A stretch of 64,000 nt of DNA from Pseudevernia furfuracea (Eukaryota; Ascomycota; Lecanoromycetes; Lecanorales; Parmeliaceae): contig JAIUPT010000022.1 of assembly GCA_022315425.1 (NCBI GenBank), forward strand, positions 248,001 to 312,000, given 5' to 3'. The stretch's first letter is position 1; each line of letters starts with the position of its first letter. Below the pieces are notes generated by a model. That model was not told the origin of the DNA. It ran no database searches and saw nothing but the letters and a program-made list of their open reading frames with translations. Of this stretch, positions 53,516 through 64,000 are shown piece by piece. The translations under genes were made by a program, and so were the position numbers.

Positions 53516-54535
53516 ATGGCTGAAATCCGACGCAAGCTCGTCATCGTCGGCGACGGTGCCTGCGGAAAGACCTGTCTCCTCATGTAAGTGCCTTCCTTTC
53601 TCACACCCTTACCATAGCATACCTCGCCGCGGTGTACACCGCTTGCTGACTTCGGCCTTTTTCAGTGTCTTCTCTAAGGGTACCTTCCCAGAGGTCAGCA
53701 TTTCTACCATCCCATGCTCTGCATCACGCGACCTTCCACACTTGCCAGCACCATATGAGCATTTTCACACGTCGACCCTTCCGACTGCCTCACCTTAGCC
53801 ACAGCACTGACACTTCCGCCATAGGTATACGTCCCCACCGTCTTTGAGAATTACGTTGCCGATGTCGAGGTCGACGGGAAACATGTGGAATTAGCTTTAT
53901 GGGATACGGCCGGACAAGAAGATTACGACCGTCTCCGTCCACTCTCATATCCTGATAGCCACGTCATTCTTATCTGCTTCGCCGTTGACTCGCCCGACTC
54001 ACTGGACAACGTGCAGGAGAAGGTACGATGCACCCTCAACACAGAATAATCGGAACGGATATTGAAGAGAATGAAACACTGATACTATTGTTCATATAGT
54101 GGATATCCGAAGTGCTGCATTTCTGCCAAGGTCTCCCAATCATCCTCGTAGGATGCAAAAAAGATCTTCGATATGACCAGAAAACGATTGAGGAATTGCA
54201 TAAGACCTCCCAGAAACCTGTAACTCCAGAGCAGGTAAGCCTTCCAAAAGACACGAAAGAAACCCGCTTGGAGATACTGCGCCTTGAACCTCACGCACAG
54301 TCTGTGGCTAGAATTAGTTGTTCATACTATTCACAGAGGATATCGTAACTGACCTGTGTATCTACAGGGCGAGGAGGTGAAGAAGAAGATTGGCGCACGA
54401 CACTACCTAGAGTGTTCGGCGAAGACGAATGAGGGAGTGAGGGAGGTTTTTGAGCACGCTACACGCTCAGCACTGCTTTCCAAGAAGGGCAAGCACCACG
54501 GAGACGGAAAGAAGTCCAAGTGCTTGATCCTGTAG
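53516..54535 (+). CDS. RHO1: Rho1 small GTPase
   Basis: Five exons, join(53516..53583, 53666..53693, 53825..54022, 54100..54234, 54368..54535), give 198 residues. P-loop GDGACGKT, switch I YVPTVFENYVADVEVDG, switch II WDTAGQEDYDRLRPLSYPDS, the guanine-specificity GCKKDLRYD and ECSAKTNE are all intact. The C-terminus is a basic stretch followed by the CAAX box CLIL, which predicts geranylgeranylation and plasma-membrane attachment. Rho1 activates glucan synthase and the Pkc1 cell-wall pathway. Exon 2 is only 28 nt, and its donor is the less usual GTCAGC. Intron positions near the start are typical of Rho genes in Pezizomycotina. Confidence 0.97.
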
Positions 54536-55775
54536 GATATCATACTTTCGAAGCAGCAGGAGATGTCGGGGATGGGTGCGGGGGGGGCAGCAGAGAAGGA
54601 AATACGAGGCATTCCGAGAGCAAAGATACAACCTGTGTGTTTTCTAGAATGCGACTGGCGGCCCGTTTCGATCGATCCATACCGAGGGCTCAGGTCGTCG
54701 GATCGATGAGTCCATGAGCTTTTTATTCCACCATCTTTTTTTTCCTTTGGATCCGGGCGTCCCTTGCGAACGGACGATCGAATGAAACTTCATTCCGCAT
54801 ACCAGCATCATCAATGTTTTTATGGGCATGCTTCTTTGTGCTGTGGAGGCTGTTTTACGCGCGCTGCGAACGACCATACGTTTCTACTTATCAGAGCGAG
54901 CAACTAATATAATTTACCCTCCAACCCCTTTGGTTGGCATTTCCCAAAAAAGAAATTGAGAGGGGAATGGAACCTTTTTCCTCTCCAGTTTCCCAACCTT
55001 CTCTTTCCGTAAAGCGTGCAGTCCTCTCTCTCTCTCTCTCTCTCTCTGTTTCTCTGCTATATTGTATCTCTCCTCTAATCCCCACCTCCACCTCCACCTC
55101 CACCCCCACATCCACATCCACATCTACATCTGGGCCAACTCCCCTCCCCTCCCGCGCCCCTTCTTCTCCATCCCCCCCCCCTCTTCTCCCCCGCAAATCT
55201 TTCCCGATCGTCATCGCCATTCCCAATCCCCAATCCCAATCCCCCTTCTTTTTTGCCCGCCTCCAATTTTCCCCTCCTGTTTCGAATAATCGGACGCGAT
55301 GGGGCGCTGTTGGGTACGCTCTCTTAGAGTATAGCGCTTTTGGGGGGGGCAAGAGATGGTTGGTTGGGCATGCTGGCTATGCCTTTTTTTCAAGCAACTC
55401 AACTCAACTCAACCCAACTCAACTCAACTCAATTCGACGCAGCTGCGTTGATTGGGGTGAATATGGGTGTTTTGACGTGGTAGGGTGGGTGAGGGGTGGA
55501 TGTTGTGCAGGTCGTGGATCTTGATTGTAAGTGAGGGGGTGGATGGATAGGAGGTGGTTTTATGTGCAGGGGGATTTGGGATGGATTGGATGAAGGATGA
55601 GGATGAGGATGAGGATGATGATTAGATGGTGTTATGATAGATAGCCCTTCCTTCTATTTACATACATATCTATCCATCTACCATCATCACCAACACTTCC
55701 ACGACAATCAAAGTCGTGTTTTCCTTTTCCATTTCCAATACCCTCCCTTCCCATCTATCCATCATCCATCACTCC
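54536..55775. repeat. microsatellite-rich 3' region between RHO1 and TCF25
   Basis: The convergent gap has several simple arrays: TC dinucleotides at 55024..55047, CCTCCA/CCACAT hexamers at about 55083..55130, a CAACT pentamer array at 55394..55432, and GATGAG hexamers at about 55596..55620. Open frames here are low-complexity by-products of the arrays. No gene is supported. Confidence 0.7.
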
Positions 55776-58353
55776 TCAAACCGCCCCTCTCCTCATCTCC
55801 CTCTCCACCAACGCCTTGACATCCCGACTCGTACCCTGCGTGAGCGGATAATCCAGTATGAAATTCCTCGTCCTCTGCTGCCGCAACTGCGCGACGCGCC
55901 GGGCGTATTCCGCCACGATGCTGCTATCAACGGTACCGTTCCAGACAGTTTCGTCGGTGCCGTGCTGGGCGCAGAAATCGCGGAGGCTGAGCATGCCTTG
56001 CCCGGCTAGCCAGCGCTGGTTGCGGTTGTCGTCGTAAGGTTCTTCGGGTTGAGGGCCATCACCGCTGCTGAGCAAAGTGTCGTTCGCAGTCGTGGCATCA
56101 TTCTCATCGTGGCTGTCAGATTGGTCGGATTCGGTGTCGGATTCGACGGTCGCGCCTATGGTGTTGGTGGTTTCCGCTTCCGGCCGTGCGGGTGTTTCGC
56201 GTCCGTCGAGGAGTTCCAGCACTCGCCGGCCCCGTTCGGCGATCAGGTCTTCTGGGATTCCGAGCTCGGCGGCTCGGGCTTGGATGGCGTCGGTGTCGGT
56301 ATCTATCTGCTCGGGACCGCGGCCGGATCCGATCCATGGGATCAGACGGCGGAAAAATCCTTGCAGTCCTTGTAACTCTTGGGCTTCGCCTACGCTTCTT
56401 TGATTGTCCATGGAGGATCGGGGATTGGGTGTGCCGTCTTCTTCTTCTGGAGGGGTGTCGAACCCGCCGGCTGCCTCGAAGGGGGAGTCATACGCCGACC
56501 CTTGGGGGTGCGTTGGCGGTGCGGGATCATAGGATGGAAGATTATCGGGCGGTGGAAGAGGATCTGAAGACGACGTAGGCATGGTAGTGTATTCACGGGG
56601 AACGAGATTTATGAGGCGAGGAACTCCCGAAAGGAGAACATGGCGGGCTTCGTCCAGAGTAATAGGGCCATGAGACAGCGGTGTGGTATCCGTCCGGGAG
56701 TTTTCTCGTGTGGAAGCGGACTCTGCTGACTCGACGACTTCGACTAGGAATGATATCGCTTCCGGAGTGTTCCATAGATCTTTGGCATTGTGGACGTACA
56801 GCTCGCATTCGAACTTTTCTCGGTCTGTCGATGGGGTCTTTCCCCATACTGACTTCGGAATATGGTCGATGCTGAGTTCTTGGAATAGGCGGGGGAATAT
56901 CCAAGGATAGTCCTCGACACAAATTTTGAGAGATGCTCGACATTTCTGTGCCTGTTTGAGCTTGAATTCTGCGAGGGATGAAGAAAGATCGATGTTTGGG
57001 CGGCTTTTCCAGAGATCATCGGCATAGAATGAACTCCTGCTTAGTTGAAGGAGATGCTCTGACTGACCCCCACGGAGGGCAAGTTGGTCCAAAAAGAGAC
57101 AGATGCGATACGGATCTCCTTCGGGATCAAGGCTGAGCACCAACTTTGCCCACTCGTAGGCTGTTCGCCAAGTGCCTCTCTGGCCTAGATTATTGACATA
57201 GCGCCACGCGGAGAGCCAGAATTCACGGTTCTCTGGACGCCGGAAGTCGAGTCGTGCTTTACCTTCCCCAAGAGCTGTCGTGAACGATGAGTGTACTGAT
57301 CGTCCGAAGCTGAACAATGCCCGCTCGAGTAAGTCACCCGAGACGGAGTGGTCACCTTGTTGCTTTGCGATTTCGGAAACCTGGAGCAGCGTGGAAATGT
57401 GATATGCTGTTTCCGAGATCAGTACAAGTGCTCTAAGAGCACGAGAGAAGGACTGCCTTACGGTTATATTGAAGCAATGCAATCATGCGTTGTGGATCCA
57501 TGGACTCTACACATGTTTGGAATTGCCTTTGCACGTCTTTGTAAATCGTATTGTGCACAAAGCGAAACTCAGTAGTACCGTCCTCCAGTTTCTCGAACAG
57601 CTCCATGCCGAGACCTCCGCTCGTAGCTTTAGGCCATTCCTCTTTGCCGAGAATGAAAGGATTCCTTCGAAGTGCCAGACCTGCCAAACCTTGGCCACGC
57701 GAAGCTGGACTATGGCGCCCAGCCAGTGCACCACCGAGGTCTAGATTTTGAACCCTGCCTCGCCGTCTGGGAGGGCCGGCCGCGGCACCAGCGTCATCCT
57801 CGTTCTCCAGCACCACGTTCCCAAAGAGCCGCTTCATTTCATTCAAAGCGTTTAAGTGCTTTGACTCAACCGCAAGTAGTCGATACAGTTGTAGATTAGC
57901 TTCATCAATCTTGGCCGCCAAGGGAACATCTGCTCCATCTTTGGATGTTGTCGATAGAGACTTTAGAGCAATGTCAATCTCATCCAGTTGTGGTTCCTTA
58001 GCGGCGGGCTGAGCACCTTTAGCAGAAGTATCAGCTTGCTCGGGTGCTTTGCCTTTTTTCTTGTTTTTCTTCTTCTTCGACTTGCTCTTCGCTTTTGGCT
58101 TTTCTGACGGTTCCACTTGAGGCTTCTTGTTCGACACCTCAGCGTCTTCTCCGTCATCGTGATCTGCCAAGTCGGAGTCGTTCACTCCATCTTCATCTTC
58201 ATCTTCGTTCAGCATATCAAATACGTTAAGAATCTTTCCCTTAGGCGCCTCTTCTTCTGACTCATCATCCGGTACATTGTCTTCTTTTAAAGCATCCAGC
58301 TGACTTTGCTGTTCCTGCTCTCTCTGTAGTTTGCGGAGAGTTCTGGAGGACAT
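55776..58353 (-). CDS. RQC1: Tcf25/Rqc1 family protein, ribosome-associated quality control
   Basis: Exons complement(55776..57406, 57462..58353) give 840 residues starting MSSRTLRKLQREQEQQ. The N-terminal 200 residues are charged, with acidic runs (DEDEDG, DDESEEE) and a Lys-rich patch (KSKSKKKKNKKKGK). The Tcf25 domain follows: KHLNALNEMKRLFG, NPFILGKEEWPK, GMELFEKLEDGTTEFRFVHN, YKDVQRQFQTCVESMDP, then HISTLLQVSEIAKQQGDHS and ALFSFGRSVHSSF. Yeast Rqc1 works with Ltn1, Rqc2 and Cdc48 at stalled 60S subunits. The last 250 residues are less conserved, acidic and Pro-rich. The 55-nt intron (donor GTAAGG) falls inside the helical repeat core. The start is 458 bases from the divergent PTC5-type gene. 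Confidence 0.93.
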
Positions 58354-58810
58354 ATTGGTTGATGGAACACCAACGGCCTCGATTTCGTGCACAAGTAAAC
58401 CGATATCCCAACCTTCGAAGTCCAATATCACGGAAGTGGTATTAGTATTGGTGCAGCTCTTATGATAGAAGAATTTCGGAGATGAGAATTTGGTGAATTA
58501 CAACCGAATATGTATGTCCAGTGTCAAATAATGACACGCAATATGCAAGACCTCTTCAAGGTGTCGAAATTATGCAGTGTTACAGTATTATTGAATGACG
58601 AATTCAGAGGCAAAGCCGTTCTTTTGATAGGGCTGAGTGGATCTGCCGAATCTACCCTAGCGCCTTCCGCTCACCCCCTGTCATTGTCACGAGATCTTGG
58701 CCAGCAGCAACACTCACAGACTTCATCTCAACCCCATTCAGACTGTATCTCCCTTTCGAACATCCCTTAGAGGAGCAAGTCCTCCTCAGCCTGCCTTTAG
58801 GCCTACTTCA
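58354..58810. promoter_or_regulatory. divergent promoter of TCF25/RQC1 and PTC5-like genes
   Basis: The 457 bases between the two start codons hold no gene. The frame of the PP2C gene is open upstream to 58697 without an ATG, so the start at 58811 is preferred. Confidence 0.5.
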
Positions 58811-60744
58811 ATGCGTCGAGCAGCAGTTCAAGTCTTCCGCACTGCTCGACGGGTTCCTCTTCGGAAAGTCGTCACTACCAGAGCTTTCCCCAGGTCTCCA
58901 GTGAACCATATCATCGGGCTACGCCCAGTCTCTACCGTTTCTAGAAGAGATGCTCCAACCCAGATCATAAGATCATCCATGTACTTTCGTACATTCTCAG
59001 TCGCTGCTCTAGTATCTGTGCTGGCGTCCGGTGTGTATTACTACCAGCGGGACCCAGAAGCTAGGGCATTTGTCAATGGGACAAGCGTTGTAACTTCAGG
59101 CTCAGGCCTTTCACCACGTCAGTATTCAACGTTAGCCTCAGCGTCGGGCTCTCTACCTACACAAACCCAGTCGATATCAAACGGTCCCGTTGCAGAGCCA
59201 GGAGCGGAGTCTAAGAGAAGGGCACTGCTCGTTCAAGACAACCAATTCTATGTGGATGAATTGGCTCACGACGCTCCTTTAACGAAGCAAGCTGAAGACG
59301 AAGGTCAAAACCGAATGGAGAAGATAACGCCCGACCAAGCAACGCAAAGGCTTCGTAATAATGAGGAGTCATATTTGGTCGGCAGGGGAAGGGGCGTTGT
59401 CCGCTACGATGTGGTCCAGATTCCAAGTAACAACCCCATCGAGGATGACCACGCCGAGAAGATTGTTGAAGTGCCCCAGTCAGTCACTCCTCCGCCTGCT
59501 GGTTCTGCAAGCAGCGACTGGATGTTCTGGGGCGTGTTTGATGGTCACGCCGGTTGGACTACATCCGCAAAACTTCGCCAAGTTCTCATATCCTACGTTG
59601 CGCGTGAACTCAACAATACTTACAAATCCGCCTTGACCGACCCCTCTTTGACCCTTCCCACTCCGCAGTCCATAGACACGGCAATAAAACGTGGCTTCCT
59701 CGCATTAGACCACGAAATAGTCCACGCTTCTGTGAACAAGATTACCACGAACACAAAGCAAAAAGCCGCAGCAGCAGAGATCCTAGCGCCAGCACTTTCT
59801 GGCGCTTGTGCTCTCCTCTCATTCTACGATAGCTCTTCAAAGCTCTTCCGAGTGGCTTGTACAGGCGATTCACGTGCAGTGCTTGGCCGGAAAAATCCAG
59901 CAACGGGAAAATGGACTGCTACTCCGCTCAGTGAAGACCAGACGGGAGGAACCCCTTCCGAGATGACTCGATTGCGCGCTGAGCATCCTGGGGAAGAGAA
60001 CGTCGTACACAGGGGCAGGATACTGGGCGGCTTGGAACCTAGTCGGGCTTTCGGCGACGCGGGCTACAAATGGAGCAGGGAAGTCCAAATGCGAATGAAG
60101 AAGTTTTTCTTTGGAAAGACTCCGTCGCCGCTATTGAAAACACCGCCGTATGTTACCGCTGAGCCTATCATCACGACCACGAAGGTGGATCCTGGGCAGG
60201 GGGACTTCGTTGTTCTGGCTACGGATGGGTTGTGGGAGATGCTCACGAATGAGGAGGTTGTGGGATTGGTTGGGCAGTGGCTCGAAAATCAATCATCGAA
60301 CAGTGGAAGTACCGCCACGTCTTGGGCAAAGTCGTTCTTCAGCAGCCAAAGCAAGAAGTTGCCAGTTGAGAAGACTGTCTTAGCGCCTACAGAGAGTGCT
60401 GAAGGTCAAAGGGCTCCTCTGCGGCAGACGCAATGGGATGTGAAGACTACTGATGAGAGGTTCGTGGTTGAGGATAAGAACGTGGCGACGCATTTGGTTA
60501 GGAATGCGTTGGGTGGTAGGGATAGGGATATGGTTTGCGGGTTATTGACGCTTGTGAGTCCTTATGCAAGGCGATACAGGTACGTTCTTCTTTCCGTGCA
60601 ATTGAGTGAGGCTTTACTGACTTACCTTCCAGGGACGATCTCACAGTCGAAGTCATTTTCTTCGGCGAAGGAGACAAGAGTGGAGATGTGGTGCTCAACC
60701 CTGAAGCCAGCGCGCCCAGCTTAGGCGCGAAAGCAAAGTTATGA
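58811..60744 (+). CDS. PTC5: mitochondrial PP2C phosphatase (Ptc5-like, pyruvate dehydrogenase phosphatase)
   Basis: Exons join(58811..60579, 60633..60744) give 626 residues. The N-terminus MRRAAVQVFRTARRVPLRK is a basic, amphipathic mitochondrial presequence. It is followed by an inner-membrane segment FSVAALVSVLASGVYYY. PP2C motifs are in order: VFDGHAGW (metal-binding DG), SGACALL, CTGDSRAVLG, GGLEPSRAFGDAGYKW and VLATDGLWEMLTNEEVV, with final RDDLTVEVIFF after the intron. All aspartates expected to bind Mg/Mn are present. The likely role is dephosphorylation of the E1 alpha subunit of pyruvate dehydrogenase in the intermembrane space or matrix. Family members Ptc5 and Ptc6 are hard to separate by eye; the membrane anchor favours Ptc5. 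Confidence 0.9.
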
Positions 60745-61508
60745 TCACGACTCTGCTCTTCTACGTTTGGTTGCATTTACAGGAAAAGCATTTGGCGGTG
60801 ATACTTCGTTCGCGAACGTTAGAAATACCCAGTACTAGCAGCATTGTTGGAGGCGTTTTGTCTGTCCGCCTAGAAAGACGAATGCCTATCAGTGATCCCT
60901 ACATGCCTCGTGCTCGTGCTCGCATCCGCTTTCATATCTTTGAAATTTTCTTACAATATCCACTCATACTGCTCGATCCCGAGGATTGTTGCATCCTATC
61001 ATAGGAAGAATAGAAAGCATAGCCATGGACACCTCTCTCTGAACCTTCTTCTTCGGCCACAATGCTACATCTTTCAAGCCTAAATAAGCTTCTTCGCCAG
61101 TGGCCCCTAAGCTTTTGAAAAACACCCCATCTTCTCAGGCGTCTTAGCGAATCCTTACAAGACGCGGTGCCCAGATGCTTTTCTGCTGATATCTCAAAGC
61201 AAAGTTCTGGATTGGAGCTTGTGCAAGGACGGCCGCGTCCAAGCCGCGGCTTTTTCGAAGTCGTCTCAGTCCTGGGTGTAATTGGAGGGTGGACGTTGCT
61301 CTCAGTCCGTGGTCACAAATAGCTTCGAGACCTTGGGCTAAGGGAACAGATATTTTGGCTTTGCTGATGCGGGTCTCGGTGCTTGGTCATAGCTGGGGCG
61401 GTTCTGGTTCTGAGCTGGAGTGGCTAGAATAGGAGCTCGTCATAGCATGTTTGCTCTGGTAAATTTTGTATTCGCGTATTGTGACTGCTCATGCCCTGCC
61501 GTAATGCG
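60745..61508. other. convergent 3' region
   Basis: The PP2C and COX18 genes converge here. A GC-rich palindromic spot lies near 61222..61246. I find no tRNA-like structure or protein gene. Confidence 0.5.
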
Positions 61509-62585
61509 TCACTTCTTCTTCTTCTTCTTCCTCTGGTTCCTTAGATCTGTCATTGTCGGACCGCGAAATGCCTGCATCTTAGGCTTGGACTTGTGCCTGT
61601 CATCACCGGGCTCGCCTTTGCCACTGTGTAGGTTCACCGCAAAGATTCTGGTACGGAATAAAAACCCAGCCAGGCTGCTGGATATCCAGTAAAGGAGCAT
61701 CGCACTGGGGAACAAGAGCGTGGCGGGCACAACCGCGAGCGCTCCGAACTTGAAAATCCTGTTTTTCAACAGGGTCCAGTATACAATTTGCCGTCTTCGC
61801 TCGATGTTCAGGCCTGGAATCAGTGTTAAGAAAGAAGAGGAGGTGCCTCTGGCGGATGAGTAGAACAGAAACATGACACCGTATAAAGCGAAGGGCAATA
61901 TCAGCGAAGGATCGGGTACCATGAGATCCTCGAACCATAACATTCCTTCCGTGGCTAGAGATGGTTCTGTGGGTATCAATTCGTCCGTTGTGCCTGGCCC
62001 GGGGTTCTGCTTCCCTTTGAGCGCTGTCAATGATTTAGCAAACAAGCTTGCCATTCCATCCGCCGTCCCCGTCATCCTCCGGATAGTCTCCATCATCGTG
62101 AACCAAATCGGGACTTTGATGAAAGAGATCATAGTTATCAACCATTGTGCTTGGTTTTGCTTAATTACTCGTCTCAGGCGGAGCGCTATTTCTTGGATCT
62201 CTTGCACCTCAGACGGGCTCCTATGCTTGTGTTCCTATTTGATCTTCTCCTCCAATGCGGCTCTTGACTCGTGAAACTGAGCGCCTAGTTTCGCTGTCTT
62301 CTTGACCGCCCCCCTGCAATACGTGTCGATTGGGATCAAAATAGCGACTCTGACGAGAAGGGCAGTCAGTGGTATAGTTGCTGCCCAAGGAAGTCCAGTT
62401 ATGTCATGTATCCCGTTGATGAAGGTATGAGTCTGCACGAGGCATTCATCGAGGAATCGACGCCGTGGTGTGGCACTAAATCTACGAGTGTTGAGTGGTA
62501 CTATTTTGCCGATTTTGGGCGAATGAGAATGCTTCCCAGGAGCTGTCGGCCTGGATACTACTCGTAATATACTGGGAGGCTTCAT
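61509..62585 (-). CDS. COX18: Cox18/Oxa1-family mitochondrial insertase, with an in-frame TAG or a small unusual intron
   Basis: The frame starts at ATG 62585 with a presequence-like RVVSRPTAPGK and RRFSATPRRR. The first span, AATIPLTALLVRVAILIPIDTY, is followed by a matrix loop. The conserved core is WLITMISFIKVPIWFTMMETIRRM, then a long loop, LILPFALYGVMFLFYS, and LLFPSAMLLYWISSSLAGFLF. The C-terminus ends RNQRKKKKKK, a basic tail as in ribosome-binding Oxa1 relatives. Cox18 exports the Cox2 C-terminus. In-frame TAG at 62235..62237 interrupts the matrix loop. Either it is a nonsense change or a 48-nt intron (GTCAAG to CATAG, about 62215..62262) removes it in frame. The second gives about 342 residues. 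Confidence 0.82.
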
Positions 62586-63243
62586 TGCGGTGGTAGTTGT
62601 CGAGAGCTCAACGGTGGATTTGGTTTCGATAGAAGGATCGACAGGACGGGCCGTGAGCGCCGCCTCGGGCCGAAAGCGCCCAGACAGTACTTATCTCGAT
62701 AATTACGGCGGACGATAATCGACAGTAGGACAAAACCAAAAAGTAGGAAAAGATCGCGAGAATCGCAAAGCGTATTTTCTATCAGCTTCTGTAATTGAAC
62801 AATCACAGGCTTGACTACAAGTATTTCAGTGCATAAGTTGTTCTACATATGTAGTGCTACAATATCATCAGCTGAGGGCTTGCGTACCTCTCGTCATTGC
62901 CGATTTATCCAGCTTCCTAACCTATTATCATCGCAATTCTTATTTTCATATTTCTTTCCCAGATTCAGTTGCGGCTTGACTTACGAAGAGCTGAAAGACC
63001 TCGGATTAGTGTAATTGAGGGGACCAGGAGGAGGCTACATATTGCCAACGAAACAGACCGTCATACGCAAATGAAGATCTCGCGGAAAATGCTCTGAGAC
63101 CTAAAGAAAATTTCATGACTTACTGCCGGCGAACGGTACCCTCTCACAAGCAGTCTGGGCACCCCAAATTTGCCAACAATGTTCTACTTGAATAACGGTA
63201 AAAGCAGAAGTCCACCATCCTCTGCTACTACTCCTCCGCCTCT
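62586..63243. other. intergenic stretch
   Basis: It contains the COX18 promoter and the 3' region of the permease gene, both on the minus strand. No gene is seen; open frames are short and without domains. Confidence 0.5.
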
Positions 63244-64000
63244 CTATCGGCCAAATTTCTTCAACTCCAAGTACCTCAATGGCGGGTATGCAACGCAAGT
63301 AAAAGCTATGGCTAGCCACGCTCCAATGTCGCCCCCGTAACCGCCAAGCTTACTCCCAACAGGACCTCGGTACCACACCTGATCCATACCAACAATCGCG
63401 CCCGCCCACCCAACAAAGAAAGAAAGCAACGCTGCAATTCCTACAGGAAGCCTCTTTTTATCCTCCCAAGCCGACCAATCAAAAGGCACGCCTCGCAGCT
63501 TATGGAATATCATATGTTCTTCGAACACTATAGTCAACCAAGGACAGACCCAGTAACTCATCAGTGGCAAAAAGTCTTCAAATATGTTGAACAAATGGTC
63601 GCGGCCCGCCACCGCGCAGACGAGTTCGATGACCATGAGGAAGAGACACCAGATCCAACGGGGGATGGCTTTGGGGTAACGGCCTAAGACCTGGCAGCTC
63701 AAACCTGCCGCGTACGTGGCCGGGGCGTTATTTGCGATGCCGCCCAGGGCGAGGAGCACGGTGCAGAAACCGCCAAAGGCGCCGAGGCCGTCGTAGCAGG
63801 CTAGGAGGAGCGCGCCGGATGAGGTGGCGTAGGCGTTGGCCCATCCGGGGGTTGTGGCAACGCCGGTCGCTATCGCGACCCCAATAAGGTTTACAAAGAT
63901 CAAAGAAGTCCACATGCCAGCCCAGGTCATGAAGAACGTGAGACGTCGACTTGTGTTGGTGGGGTAGTAGACGTAAAAGTCGGCTCCGATAGTGCAGAAG
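63244..64000 (-). CDS. purine-cytosine permease (Fcy2-type, NCS1), 3' part only
   Basis: The coding frame enters from the right edge without a break (first readable motif GADFYVYYPTNTS) and stops at 63244, giving about 251 residues of the C-terminal part. Hydrophobic segments match the last five or six membrane spans of an NCS1 nucleobase-cation symporter. Motifs typical of fungal Fcy2 are LALGGIANNAPATYAAGLSCQ, RWIWCLFLMVIELVCAVAGR, FEDFLPLMSYWVCPWLTIV and GVPFDWSAWEDKKRLP. It should import adenine, cytosine and related bases with protons at the plasma membrane. The N-terminus and earlier exons lie outside the window. No defects are seen. Confidence 0.92.
   Translation of the reverse strand, partial: FCTIGADFYVYYPTNTSRRLTFFMTWAGMWTSLIFVNLIGVAIATGVATTPGWANAYATSSGALLLACYDGLGAFGGFCTVLLALGGIANNAPATYAAGLSCQVLGRYPKAIPRWIWCLFLMVIELVCAVAGRDHLFNIFEDFLPLMSYWVCPWLTIVFEEHMIFHKLRGVPFDWSAWEDKKRLPVGIAALLSFFVGWAGAIVGMDQVWYRGPVGSKLGGYGGDIGAWLAIAFTCVAYPPLRYLELKKFGR

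Noticed and set aside
54891..55352. Minus-strand frame rich in Arg/Glu and Val/Asp
   Set aside because: It is produced by reading TC and CCTCCA microsatellites and has no domain.
1..64000. CRISPR array or prokaryotic operon
   Set aside because: No regularly spaced repeats; spliceosomal introns and fungal families throughout show eukaryotic DNA.

Overview
The window is nuclear DNA of a filamentous ascomycete (Pezizomycotina). Genes are dense and lie on both strands. They are split by short introns (mostly 47-82 nt, GT-AG, often with a CTRAY-like branch point). The gene set includes a fungal RUS protein, a CaMKK-type kinase, a CrzA/Crz1 factor, Met6, Ufd2, Rho1 and a Tcf25/Rqc1 protein. I cannot fix the class or species from the sequence alone. 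All exon joins below were worked out by eye from splice signals, reading phase and family motifs.

Layout. 0.4-2.6 kb: RUS/DUF647 protein (-), with a 13-nt microexon. 3.3-9.8 kb: two long, convergent, disordered Ser-rich fungal proteins. 10.5-13.0 kb: Met6 methionine synthase (-). 13.8-14.8 kb: steroid 5-alpha-reductase-like membrane enzyme (+). 14.8-17.7 kb: long non-coding stretch and leader of a CaMKK/Sak1-type kinase (17.7-21.7 kb, +). 22.2-26.0 kb: ALG14 (-) and the Ima1 inner nuclear membrane protein (+), then a small conserved protein.

27.1-35.4 kb is an accessory island. It holds a LINE RNase H relic, and a SET-domain methyltransferase frame interrupted by two in-frame stops that continues into a MYND zinc finger. 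It also holds an NB-ARC/TPR (NLR-type) relic with no P-loop and one frameshift, and an opposing CHAT caspase-like/P-loop ATPase gene with no visible start codon. Clusters of GC-rich hairpins sit near both ends. This is the most unusual part of the window and looks like a decaying fungal NLR/cell-death locus.

From 35.4 kb housekeeping genes resume: Ecm25-like RhoGAP, Aim19-like mitochondrial protein, Hlj1/DNAJB12-type J protein, Ufd2 E4 ligase, a Kelch/membrane protein, Crz1, Rho1, Tcf25/Rqc1, Ptc5-like mitochondrial PP2C, Cox18 (with an internal in-frame TAG), and the C-terminal part of an Fcy2-type purine-cytosine permease running off the right edge.

Functional themes are protein quality control (Hlj1, Ufd2, Tcf25/Rqc1), calcium and cell-wall signalling (CaMKK, Crz1, Rho1, RhoGAP) and mitochondrial biogenesis (Cox18, Ptc5, Aim19). 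Apart from divergent promoters, the genes look independently transcribed. No tRNA, rRNA or CRISPR array was found.
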